Source of the DNA: Streptomyces sp. S4.7
GTDB lineage: Bacteria > Actinomycetota > Actinomycetes > Streptomycetales > Streptomycetaceae
Direction of reading: 5' to 3'
Assembly (NCBI RefSeq): GCF_010384365.1
Contig: NZ_CP048397.1
Location: forward strand, 2,914,001-2,978,000
Length of the DNA stretch: 64,000 nucleotides
Shown here: piece after piece, positions 25,903 to 33,860 of the stretch
Position numbering within the stretch: the stretch's first letter is position 1
Layout: every line of letters starts with the position of its first letter
Notes under the pieces: model-generated
What the model was told of the DNA's origin: nothing
Database searches by the model: none
The model's input: only the letters and a program-made list of their open reading frames with translations
Translations under genes and position numbers: made by a program

Positions 25903-26910
25903 TCAGGACGCGGGGACGGTCACGGCGGCCCAGCCGGCGGTGAGGAGACGGTTGTCGGCGTCGCGTCGTACCCAGACCTCCAGATCGACGCGGAGACCGT
26001 CGTCGACCGGGGTGACGGCGGTGACGACGCCGGTCGACGTGAACGGCTCGAACACCTCCAGCGGAGCGAGGAACTTGACCCGCAGCCAGCCGCCGGTGAG
26101 GAACGACGGACCGGCGCGCAGGGTGAGCAACTGGGCCAGTACGCCGAACTGTTGCTGCCCCTGCACGATCGGCACCGGCAGGCCGCCCGCGCGGGCGACG
26201 TCGATGTCGTTGTGGATGTTGCGCACGTACTCGCCGACCCGGCTGAAGACCGCGGCCTGTTCGGCGGTCACCGTCTTGTTCAGCGGCGCCAGTACGTCAC
26301 CGGGCCGTACGTCCGGTCCCAGGGTGTGAGAGGTCCGCGCGCCCTCGGGAACCTCGCCGGTGACACGGCGTTCGGGCGCCGCCGATCCGCGTCCGCCGAT
26401 GGCGCCGGGGTCGGTCTTGAGGATCTCCACACCGCGATGGCGGACGACGCTGCGCCCGTCCTCGCCCGTGGCGGTGGCCTCCATGACGACATAGCCCTCG
26501 CCGCGGCGCCGGTACGCCTCGGTGTACGTGCCGCTGAGGGTGACGACCTCGTCGAGGACGGCCGGGCTGTCGAACCACATCTGTTCCTCGGTGTGGTACC
26601 CGACGACCTGGCTGGCCGCGTAGACGAGGGTGAAGAGCTGCACGAGGTCGTTGCCCAGCAGCGCCGCGTGCCCGACGCGCTTCCCGTCGAACGGACTCTC
26701 CGTCAGATGCCAGGGGGAATGGTCGTCGTGGGTGAAGGCGTACCGCTTGATCTTGTGGTCGTCGACGACGACCCGCACGGTGCCGAGGTCCTCGGGAATG
26801 TCGAGGTTCTCGAACTCCGGCTCCTTGAGCCCCTCTTCGAGCCTCTCGGTCGCGCCCGCGCGGCGCGGGTCGGTCAGATCCCGCCACGGACGGGCATTCG
26901 GTTCCGTCAT
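25903..26910 (-). CDS. Double-hotdog MaoC-like hydratase/dehydratase (1)
   Basis: 335 residues made of two hotdog repeats. First half: DIPEDLGTVRVVVDDHKIKR, YAFTHDDHSPWHL, FGKRVGHAAL-like HAALLGNDL. Second half: VTAEQAAVFSRVGEYVRNIH (the N-I-H/D site typical of MaoC), GLPVPIVQGQQQFGVLAQLL. It is similar in layout to the other operon hotdog protein (28341-29303), so the pair may form a heteromer. Stop is 82 nt from the TPP gene; its ATG overlaps the transporter stop (ATGA). The exact acyl substrate is unknown. Confidence 0.82.
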   Translation of the reverse strand: MTEPNARPWRDLTDPRRAGATERLEEGLKEPEFENLDIPEDLGTVRVVVDDHKIKRYAFTHDDHSPWHLTESPFDGKRVGHAALLGNDLVQLFTLVYAASQVVGYHTEEQMWFDSPAVLDEVVTLSGTYTEAYRRRGEGYVVMEATATGEDGRSVVRHRGVEILKTDPGAIGGRGSAAPERRVTGEVPEGARTSHTLGPDVRPGDVLAPLNKTVTAEQAAVFSRVGEYVRNIHNDIDVARAGGLPVPIVQGQQQFGVLAQLLTLRAGPSFLTGGWLRVKFLAPLEVFEPFTSTGVVTAVTPVDDGLRVDLEVWVRRDADNRLLTAGWAAVTVPAS

Positions 26911-28274
26911 CGTGCCTTCTCCGTCTCGTCACCGACACGTGTCATGTCGATGCGGTTGGTCTCGGGGGCCAGGTACGCGCACAGCAGTCCGATGAGCAGG
27001 GCCGCGACGGTGATGGCCGCGATGGGCCAGGGGTCTCCGCCGGTCGCCGCCAGCAGGGCGGTCGAGGCGAGCGGCCACAGTCCGATCAGGACGCTGGGGA
27101 TCTGCGCCGCCAGGGAGATTCCCGTGTAGCGCACCTTCGTACTGAACAGCTCGGCGAAGAAGGCCGGTTCGACGCCGTAGACGGCGCCGACGCCGATCGC
27201 GTACGCCACGGCGTAGGCCACGTACATCAGCACCAGCGCGTCGGCGTCCAGGACCCAGAAGAAGGGGAACGTGACGACCACGCCCACGAGGGAGCCGATG
27301 ATGAAGACCGTGCGCCGGCCGATGCGGTCGGACAGCTTCCCGAAGAAGTAGTACGTGTATATGGCGAGCGCGGCGGCGATGCTGCTCGCGACGAGGACAT
27401 GGGTGCGCGGGATGTCGGTGTAGTTCTCGGCGAACGTCAGACCGATGGTGAGGATGATGTAGCCGAAGACCGCCTCGCCGAGGCGCATGCCCATGGCCAG
27501 GAGCAGTGGCCTCCTGAACCGCTTGAACAGTTCGGTGATCGGCATGCGCTCCCTGGCCTGCTCCTCGGCGGGCTGCTTCTCCAGCTCCTCCTGCGCGGCC
27601 TGGAAGGCGGGTGTCTCGGTGAGCTTGAACCGGATGAACAGGCCGACGGCGATGAGTACGGCACTGAGCAGGAACGGCACGCGCCAGCCCCAGCTCATCA
27701 GTGCCTCGTCGGGCAGCGTGGACACGATCGCGAAGATGCCCGTGGAGAGCACGAGCCCGACCGCGTTGCCGATCTGCGGGAAGCTGCCGTAGGCGCCGCG
27801 TTTGTGCGCCGGGGCGTACTCGACGGCGACCAGTGAGGCGCCTCCCCACTCGCCGCCCACGCCGAATCCCTGGATGAGCCGCAGCAGGACGAGCAGGATC
27901 GGGGCCCATATGCCGATCTGGTCGGTGGTGGGCAGGAGGCCGATGAGGAAGGTGGAGACGCCCATCAGCATGAGCGTCGTGACGAGGGCGGCCTTGCGGC
28001 CGAACTTGTCACCGAAGTGTCCGAAGACCACCCCTCCGACGGGGCGGGCGAAGAAGCCGACACCGAAGACGGCGAACGCCGACAGGGTGCCGATGATCGG
28101 GTCGTCCTCGTTGGGGAAGAACAGCTCCCCGAACACGAGGGCGGCGGCGGTGCCGAAGATGAAGTAGTCGTACCACTCGACGGCGGTGCCGACGAGGCTG
28201 GCGACGGCGGCTCGTTTGGCGAGCTTGGTCCGTTCCTGCTCGGTGGTGGGCGGGGTGGTGGCTGAGTGCGCCAT
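26907..28274 (-). CDS. MFS transporter, metabolite:proton symporter (MHS) group
   Basis: 455 residues, about 12 membrane spans. Typical MHS/ShiA-ProP motifs: ASLVGTAVEWYDYFIFGTAA, VFGVGFFARPVGGVVFGHFG, DKFGRKAALVTTLMLMG, RLIQGFGVGGEWGGASLVAV and the EYAPAHKRGAYGS loop. MHS members import carboxylates or osmolytes with protons, so it is probably the uptake system for the substrate of this operon. ATG at 28274 is preferred to 28334 because it sits before the charged start of helix 1. Stop overlaps the following hotdog gene. Confidence 0.92.
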   Translation of the reverse strand: MAHSATTPPTTEQERTKLAKRAAVASLVGTAVEWYDYFIFGTAAALVFGELFFPNEDDPIIGTLSAFAVFGVGFFARPVGGVVFGHFGDKFGRKAALVTTLMLMGVSTFLIGLLPTTDQIGIWAPILLVLLRLIQGFGVGGEWGGASLVAVEYAPAHKRGAYGSFPQIGNAVGLVLSTGIFAIVSTLPDEALMSWGWRVPFLLSAVLIAVGLFIRFKLTETPAFQAAQEELEKQPAEEQARERMPITELFKRFRRPLLLAMGMRLGEAVFGYIILTIGLTFAENYTDIPRTHVLVASSIAAALAIYTYYFFGKLSDRIGRRTVFIIGSLVGVVVTFPFFWVLDADALVLMYVAYAVAYAIGVGAVYGVEPAFFAELFSTKVRYTGISLAAQIPSVLIGLWPLASTALLAATGGDPWPIAAITVAALLIGLLCAYLAPETNRIDMTRVGDETEKAR

Positions 28275-28340
28275 GGATGACTCCGTTGTCGATCTCACTG
28301 ACGTGTGGGGACGGGGGTGCGGGGGCGGGGACACGGCGGG

Positions 28341-29303
28341 TCAGACCAGGCGCGTGGGGCGCTCCGGGTCGGTGTCCACCTGGGCTGACGCCCACCCGAG
28401 TGCGGTACGGGTGCCGTCGGCCTTGTCGACCCAGACCTCCAGTTCGAGCCGGTCGCCGGTGACTCCGGCGACAGCGCCGCCGGCGGTGAGTTCGTCGCCG
28501 ACGAAGGCGGGGGAGACGAAGCGGAGGTCGAGTTCACCCGAGGTGAAGAACGCCTTGCCGAACACGTCGATCAGGTTGGCGATGAGGAAACCGGTCTGCT
28601 GCTGGGCCTGGACGATGGTGCGGTCCAGGCCGGAGGCGGCGGCCTTGTCGGGGGCCGTGTGCACGTTGGCGTAACCCCGCCCGGCCCAGGAGAAGACCGA
28701 CATCTGGTCCTGGGTGAAGACCGTTGTCCGCCGTGGCAGGGCGGCGCGTGCGGGGGCGTCGGGGCGGGCCCGGTCGAGAGCGGGGACGGTGGTGTCCACC
28801 GTGCCGAGCACGGTGCGTGACCGCACGTCGCCCGCCGTACGGTTCTGTCCGGTGATCTCACCGGCGACCGCCCGCATGATCTCTTTTCCGGTGTGGCGCA
28901 CCAGCAGCCGGCCGTCGGCGCCGCGCGCCTCCGCGTCCAGGGCGACATAGCCCTGGCCCCGGCGTTCGTACTTGTGCGTGTAGCCGCCCTCGATCGTGAC
29001 CGTCTCACCCACCTTGACGGGCGAGTGGAACGTCAGGTGCTCGTGTGTGTGCAGGCCTTGGGCGGTGTTGCCGTCGTACTTCTCGTAGAAGAGGAACAGC
29101 AGGTCGTTGGCGAGTACGAGGGGGTGTCCCACGGGGCCGCCGAACGGGGAGTCCTGGAAGTACCAGGACCCGAAGTCGTCCTCGCTGTAGGCGTGGTCGA
29201 GGACCTTGCGCCGGTCCACGGTCACGGAGACCGGGCCCATCGGCTCAGGAATCTCGACCAGCTCGTAGCGGGCTTCTTTCAGATGCGATGTCCGCGATTC
29301 CAT
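28341..29303 (-). CDS. Double-hotdog MaoC-like hydratase/dehydratase (2)
   Basis: 320 residues with the same two-hotdog layout as the 25903 gene: YELVEIPEPMGPVSVTVDRR, HAYSEDDFGSWYFQDSPFGG, HPLVLANDL in the first half; FTQDQMSVFSWAGRGYANVH and IVQAQQQTGFLIANL in the second. It is the first gene of the operon. The ATG at 29303 has an excellent ribosome-binding site (GGAGG 5 nt upstream). The promoter and GntR-type operator lie 37-86 nt upstream. Confidence 0.85.
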   Translation of the reverse strand: MESRTSHLKEARYELVEIPEPMGPVSVTVDRRKVLDHAYSEDDFGSWYFQDSPFGGPVGHPLVLANDLLFLFYEKYDGNTAQGLHTHEHLTFHSPVKVGETVTIEGGYTHKYERRGQGYVALDAEARGADGRLLVRHTGKEIMRAVAGEITGQNRTAGDVRSRTVLGTVDTTVPALDRARPDAPARAALPRRTTVFTQDQMSVFSWAGRGYANVHTAPDKAAASGLDRTIVQAQQQTGFLIANLIDVFGKAFFTSGELDLRFVSPAFVGDELTAGGAVAGVTGDRLELEVWVDKADGTRTALGWASAQVDTDPERPTRLV

Positions 29304-29338
29304 GGTCACCTCCGCGTCGTGGCCCGGCGGGCTCAAAT

Positions 29339-29353
29339 TAGTCTAGACGACTA
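29339..29353 (-). promoter_or_regulatory. GntR-type operator (GTCTAGAC)
   Basis: The palindrome GTCTAGAC (29341-29348) fits the HutC-subfamily pattern GT-N-TA-N-AC, and lies in a wider inverted repeat TAGTC-TAGAC-GACTA. It begins 7 nt downstream of the predicted -10, a repressing position. The GntR regulator at 22158 is the natural candidate; DasR, whose sites share the GTCTAGAC core, is an alternative. Confidence 0.7.
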
Positions 29354-29359
29354 GTCCTT

Positions 29360-29389
29360 ACGCTACGTTCGCGGAATCGGCCGTGTCAA
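29360..29389 (-). promoter_or_regulatory. Predicted promoter of the catabolic operon
   Basis: Minus-strand TTGACA (29384-29389) and TAGCGT (29360-29365) with an 18-nt spacer, 57 nt before the ATG of the first operon gene. It is one of the closest sigma-70-like (HrdB) matches in the window. Confidence 0.7.
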
Positions 29390-29508
29390 CGGTCGTGCGA
29401 GGAGTCGTGTCGACGGTTGGCGTCAACGCGCGTCCGCACACGTCCGCCGCCTGATGACGCCCTCATCGCGGTCCGGTAACGGGCCCTTCCGCGTTCACCC
29501 GCGTCCCG

Positions 29509-29514
29509 TAGAGT
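29509..29514 (+). promoter_or_regulatory. Possible -10 of the transpeptidase gene
   Basis: TAGAGT 70 nt before the start codon; the -35 region (around TTCCGC, 29487) is weak. Confidence 0.3.
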
Positions 29515-29583
29515 GCGAAACAATTGCCCCTTGAACACGTTCAAACGTGGCGGGGGCGCTCCTGGGGGGAGGGGACCGCACCC

Positions 29584-31206
29584 ATGCGCAGTGGAACGAA
29601 GGTCGCCATCGTCGGCGGCGTGTTCGTCGTGGTGGCCGGTGGTATCGGGTACGGGGCGTACAACGTCCTGGCCGGCGAGGGGGGCACGGAGACCAGGTCG
29701 GCATCGGCCGAGGTCCGGACGGGACCGCTGAGCGCGGAGGAGATCAAGAACGCCGCCGAGCAGTTCCTGACCGCGTGGGCCGAGGGCAAGGACCCCGAAC
29801 TCGCCGCCACGTACACCAACAATCCGGCCGCCGCGAAGGAAGCCGTCGCCGGGTACGGCGAGCAGGCGCACATCACCGGGGCCGTGATCACTCCGGGGAG
29901 GGCGACGGGCGCGAAGGTGCCCTTCACCGTGGAGGCGACGGTGAAGTTCCAGGGGCTGAGCAAGCCCCTGTCGTACGCCTCCGAGCTGACCGTCGTCCGC
30001 GGGCTGACCAGCGGGAAGCCGCTGGTCGACTGGGTCCCGACCGTCATTCATCCGAAGCTGACGAAGAACACGAGCCTGGTCACCGGCGAGGCCGCGAAAC
30101 CGCCGATCAAGGCGGTCGACCGCAACGGGACCGAGCTGACCGCCGAGAGGTACCCGTCACTCGCGCCGGTGCTCGACCAACTGCGGGCCAAGTACGGGGA
30201 GAAGGCGGGCGGCAGGTCCGGCGTCGAGACGTGGATCCAGAGCGACGGTGACAGCGCGCCCCGCACGACACTGCTGGCACTCTCCACGGGCAAGCCCGGC
30301 GAGCTGAGGACGACGCTCGACGCGAAGGTGCAGGGGGCGGCCGAGCAGGCCGTGAAGAAGTACGACGAGGCGTCCGTCGCCGCCGTGAAGCCGAGCACCG
30401 GCGAGATCGTCGCCGTCGCCAACAACCGCGAGGACGGCTTCAACGCGGCGATGCTCGGCAAGCAGGCGCCGGGGTCGACGATGAAGATAGTGACGGCGGC
30501 GATGCTGCTGGAGAAGGGCCTGGTCGGCGCGAACCAGCCGGCCGAGTGTCCCAAGACGGTGCTCTACCAGGGCACTTCGTTCCACAACCTGGACCAGTTC
30601 GACATCAAGGGCGGCAACTTCACGCAGAGCTTCGCCCGCTCCTGCAACACCGCCTTCATCAAGCTGATCGACGACACGAAGGACGACCACGCGCTGCCCG
30701 CGGAGGCCCGTGAGGTCTTCGGCCTCGGGCTGAACTGGCAGACCGGCATAGCGTCGGCGGACGGCAGTGTGCCGGAGTCCGCCGGGGGCGGGGCCGCGGC
30801 GCAGTACATAGGTCAGGGCACGGTCCAGATGAACGTGCTGAACATCGCGTCGGTCACGGCCACCACGAAGGACGGCACGTTCCGCCAGCCGGTCATCGTC
30901 CCGCGCGACCTCGACGACCGCCAACTGGCGGTGGCCGAGCGCCAGTTGCCGGGCGCGGTGGGCCGGCAGCTGCGCGACATGATGCGGGCGACGGCCTCGT
31001 GGGGCACGGGCAAGGCGGCGATGTCCGCGCTCGGCGGCGACAAGGGCGCGAAGACGGGCTCCGCCGAGGTGGACGGACAGGCCACGTCGAACAGCTGGTT
31101 CACCGGCTTCCAGGACGACCTGGCGGCAGCGGCGAGCGTAGAGGCGGGCGGCCACGGCGGCGACGCGGCGGGCCCGGTGGTCGCGGCGGTGCTGGCGGCG
31201 GGGTGA
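29584..31206 (+). CDS. Penicillin-binding transpeptidase with NTF2-like N-terminal domain
   Basis: 540 residues. One N-terminal membrane anchor (TKVAIVGGVFVVVAGGIGYG), a MecA_N/NTF2-like domain (about 45-165), and a transpeptidase domain with active-site STMK (PGSTMKIV), SCN (ARSCNTAF) and KTGSAE. It cross-links peptidoglycan outside the membrane. Streptomyces have one or two such PBPs next to pmt/ssgE loci (from memory SCO3156/3157 in S. coelicolor). The start at 29584 is chosen because it precedes the anchor and has a GGAGGGG box 9 nt away. The C-terminal end is alanine/glycine-rich. Confidence 0.92.
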   Translation: MRSGTKVAIVGGVFVVVAGGIGYGAYNVLAGEGGTETRSASAEVRTGPLSAEEIKNAAEQFLTAWAEGKDPELAATYTNNPAAAKEAVAGYGEQAHITGAVITPGRATGAKVPFTVEATVKFQGLSKPLSYASELTVVRGLTSGKPLVDWVPTVIHPKLTKNTSLVTGEAAKPPIKAVDRNGTELTAERYPSLAPVLDQLRAKYGEKAGGRSGVETWIQSDGDSAPRTTLLALSTGKPGELRTTLDAKVQGAAEQAVKKYDEASVAAVKPSTGEIVAVANNREDGFNAAMLGKQAPGSTMKIVTAAMLLEKGLVGANQPAECPKTVLYQGTSFHNLDQFDIKGGNFTQSFARSCNTAFIKLIDDTKDDHALPAEAREVFGLGLNWQTGIASADGSVPESAGGGAAAQYIGQGTVQMNVLNIASVTATTKDGTFRQPVIVPRDLDDRQLAVAERQLPGAVGRQLRDMMRATASWGTGKAAMSALGGDKGAKTGSAEVDGQATSNSWFTGFQDDLAAAASVEAGGHGGDAAGPVVAAVLAAG

Positions 31207-31300
31207 GGGGGCGGCGCGCGGACGGCGCCGGTCGAGCGTGACGGTGCGAGAGTGCGTGCGACACGCGTCCCGGGTCCGGCGGGTACGACCGACAGGGCGC

Positions 31301-31491
31301 AGGGTCTGTCGGCCGGATCAGGCCGGATCAGGGAGCGCGCGCCGCGGCTGCGGCCGATGCCATGTTGGTGCGTGCGGTCGCGAGACGGAAGGGGAGGCAC
31401 GGCGGGAGCCGTGCCTCCCCTTCCGTCGCCGACGCGGCGGCGTGCGTGCCAGGGACCACGAACCCGGCAGGATCCGACCGACAGGGCCTAG
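31301..31491. repeat. MITE-like element, copy B (191 bp) with strong internal hairpin
   Basis: The ends are imperfect inverted repeats: the left 19 bp starting AGGGTCTGTCGG match the right end read backwards at 16 of 19 positions. Inside, 31384-31403 and 31408-31427 form a perfect 20-bp hairpin with a GGGA loop that can serve as a terminator for the transpeptidase gene. The left flank (31285-31298) carries a further end-like sequence, CGACCGACAGGGC. The right end overlaps the epoxide hydrolase stop codon (CTAG). Shares both ends with copy A at 12566. Confidence 0.65.
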
Positions 31492-32663
31492 CCCAGCGCC
31501 GGGGCCCGGTACGGGCGGAAGAACGCGCGCAGTTCCTCCGCGTAGATCTCGGGCTCCTCGAAAGCCGCGAAGTGGCCGCCGCGCGCGGGCTCGGTGACGC
31601 GTGCGACGTTCGCCGTGCGGTCGAGCCACGCGCGCGGCGGACGGACGATGTCGCCGGGGAAGAGCGAGAAGCCGGACGGCACCTCGACCCGGCGGGCGAG
31701 CTGCTCGGGCGGGATCGCGGCGTTCGCGCCGTACATGCGCATCGACGATCCGATCGTGCCCGTGAGCCAGTAGAGCGTCACGTTCGTGAGGATCTCGTCC
31801 TTCGTGAAGCTGCGCTCGATGTGGCCGTCACAGTCGCTCCACGCGCGCATCTTCTCCACGATCCACGCGGCGAGCCCGGCCGGTGAGTCGGTGAGCCCGA
31901 AGGCGGCGGTCTGGGGCTTCGTACGGTGCATGGCCGCGTACGCGCCCTCGCTCGCGCCCCAGGCCGCGGCGGACTCGATCCAGGCTCGTTCCTCGGGCGC
32001 GAGGTCCGCCGGATCGCCGGTGAAGACGGGCACGCCCGCGTCCGTACGGTGGACGGCCACGACCCGGTCCGGGTGGTCGAGCGCGAGGTAGCGGCTCACG
32101 TGGCTGCCGATGTCCCCGCCCGCCGCGCCGAACCGCGCGTAGCCGAGAACGCCCATGAGTTCGGCCCAGAGACCGGCGACGTCGATGGAGTTGAGGGGCG
32201 GGCCGGTGGGACGGTCGGAGTACCCGTAGCCGGGCATGTCGGGAACGACCACGTCGAACGCGTCCGCGGGGTCGGCGCCGTGCGCGCCGGGGTCGGTGAG
32301 GAGCGGGACGACCTTCGCGTACCGCCAGAACGAGTCCGGCCACCCGTGGCTGAGGACCAGCGGCAGCACAGGGCCGGTCGGCGCGACGGCGGGCGCGTGC
32401 ACGTAGTGGATGCCGAGGCCGCCGAGCGTGACGCGGAAGCGGGGCAGCCGGGCGAGGGCCGCCTCCTGGGCCGGCCAGTCGAACTCGTTCGCCCAGTGGT
32501 CGACAAGCTCGCGGTGGTGGGCGAGGTCGGTCCCGAGCGACCATCCCGCGTTCTCGGGGGCGTCCGGCAGGCGCGTCGCGCGCAGCCGCGCTCGGAGGTC
32601 GTCGAGGGCGGCGGGAGCGGTCCGCGCGGTGAACGGCACGGGACGGGGTGAGATATCCGGCAT
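31488..32663 (-). CDS. Epoxide hydrolase family alpha/beta hydrolase
   Basis: 391 residues, a typical size for microsomal-type epoxide hydrolases. Features: an N-terminal cap segment (DDLRARLRATRLPDAPE), oxyanion motif HGWPDSFW, PDMPGYGYSDRP, nucleophile elbow GGDIGS (Asp), TLYWLTGTIGSSMRMY with the cap-domain tyrosine, and catalytic His in GGHFAAFEEP. It opens epoxides by adding water. ATG at 32663 begins at the conserved MPDISPRPVPF; the frame is open further but without support. Single gene, convergent to the transpeptidase gene across repeat B. Confidence 0.92.
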   Translation of the reverse strand: MPDISPRPVPFTARTAPAALDDLRARLRATRLPDAPENAGWSLGTDLAHHRELVDHWANEFDWPAQEAALARLPRFRVTLGGLGIHYVHAPAVAPTGPVLPLVLSHGWPDSFWRYAKVVPLLTDPGAHGADPADAFDVVVPDMPGYGYSDRPTGPPLNSIDVAGLWAELMGVLGYARFGAAGGDIGSHVSRYLALDHPDRVVAVHRTDAGVPVFTGDPADLAPEERAWIESAAAWGASEGAYAAMHRTKPQTAAFGLTDSPAGLAAWIVEKMRAWSDCDGHIERSFTKDEILTNVTLYWLTGTIGSSMRMYGANAAIPPEQLARRVEVPSGFSLFPGDIVRPPRAWLDRTANVARVTEPARGGHFAAFEEPEIYAEELRAFFRPYRAPALG

Positions 32664-32747
32664 GCGACGCATCCTACGGAGCGGGCAGACCCGCACCGCC
32701 CCGTGCCACTCCGGGGACGCGCACCGCGGAGCACGGCCGCCCCGCCC

Positions 32748-33209
32748 TCAGTCCAGGCAGAACTCGTTGCCCTCGGGATCGGTCATCACGATGAACCCGG
32801 CGCTCAGCGGCGGGGCGGGCTCGTCGCGGCGTACGCGGGTGGCTCCCAGGGCGGTCAGCCGGTCGCACTCCGCCTCCAGTGCCGCCATCCGCGCCTCACC
32901 CTCCAGTCCGGGGGCCGCGCGGACATCGAGGTGGACGCGGTTCTTGGCGACCTTGTCCTCCGGCACCTGCTGGAAGAACAGCCGCGGGCCGTGGCCGTCC
33001 GGGTCCTCGACGGCCGAGCGGGCGTTGCGCTGCTCCTCCGGTACGCCGATCCGCGCCAGGAAGTCGTCCCACGCGGCGAGCGGGTCGGCGCCCTCCGGCA
33101 GATCGACGCCGGGCGGGGCCGGGTGGACGTAGCCGAGTGCGTCGCGCCAGAAGGACGACAGCGCCTGCGGGTCGTGTGCGTCGAAGGTGATCTGGAGGTG
33201 GCGGCTCAT
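32748..33209 (-). CDS. VOC-family protein (glyoxalase-like)
   Basis: 153 residues with two beta-alpha-beta-beta-beta modules: LQITFDAHDPQALSSFWRDA at the start and a PLSAGFIVMTDPEGNEFCLD ending. The H of the RVHLDVRA strand and the terminal Glu are plausible metal ligands. The function is open: glyoxalase, dioxygenase or bleomycin-resistance-like binders all share this fold. ATG overlaps the upstream DinB stop, so the pair is co-translated. Confidence 0.85.
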   Translation of the reverse strand: MSRHLQITFDAHDPQALSSFWRDALGYVHPAPPGVDLPEGADPLAAWDDFLARIGVPEEQRNARSAVEDPDGHGPRLFFQQVPEDKVAKNRVHLDVRAAPGLEGEARMAALEAECDRLTALGATRVRRDEPAPPLSAGFIVMTDPEGNEFCLD

Positions 33210-33799
33210 CGGGTGGCTCCGTTCGTGGTAGGCGTCATGTGCGTGTGGTGGTAGAGGTCGCGCAGCAGGCAGACCTCGGACAGATGGTGGATCAGCTCAC
33301 GGTGGATGTGCAGCACCAGATCCGCCGTCGGGGCCTCGGGATACGGCTCCTTCGCGCCGATCGGAACCTTGAGCCCGGCGTCACCGAGGCCACGCACCCC
33401 GGCCAGCCAGGCGTCGAGCTGTTCCTCCAGCTGCGCGAGCGCGGTCCGGGCGCTCGCGGCGTACTCCCAGGTCTCGTACGACGCCGGCGGCCCGCCGAAG
33501 TGCGCCGCGTTGCGCGCGGCGAGCACGCCGACGACGACATGGCCGAGCCGCCAGGCGATCGTGGTGAAGGCCGCCGGATCCGGGCCGGGGTGGGCGTAGT
33601 CGATCGTGAAGTCCCCGGCGCCGAACCGCAGCGGCGCCGTCGACTCGCCGAGAGGCCGCACGCTCCAGGCGTCCGGCGCCGGCGACCAGAAGTACTCGTC
33701 GTCGGTGAGGCCGTCGAGCCGGGCCCGCAGTTGATGGTTCCAGTGGAACTCCCACTGCTCGCGCAGCGTCCGGTTCCAGTCGAGTTCGTCCGCTTCCAT
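33206..33799 (-). CDS. DinB-family protein
   Basis: 197-residue DinB/YfiT-type helical protein: DWNRTLREQWEFHWNHQLRA, LTDDEYFWSPAPDAWSVRP, IAWRLGHVVVGVLAARNAAH and a C-terminal LVLHIHRELIHHLSEVCLLR, with histidines at the metal positions. Coupled to the VOC gene (ATGA overlap) and divergent from the WYL regulator 61 bp away, which probably controls the pair. Confidence 0.85.
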   Translation of the reverse strand: MEADELDWNRTLREQWEFHWNHQLRARLDGLTDDEYFWSPAPDAWSVRPLGESTAPLRFGAGDFTIDYAHPGPDPAAFTTIAWRLGHVVVGVLAARNAAHFGGPPASYETWEYAASARTALAQLEEQLDAWLAGVRGLGDAGLKVPIGAKEPYPEAPTADLVLHIHRELIHHLSEVCLLRDLYHHTHMTPTTNGATR

Positions 33800-33860
33800 G
33801 GAGCCACCCTCACACCCATGGCGGACAGGATCGGTCCGCTGTCTCTGTCAGGGTGTCGGC

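Noticed and set aside
20719-29303. Secondary-metabolite biosynthetic cluster
   Set aside because: There is no PKS, NRPS, terpene or RiPP gene; the set is catabolic.
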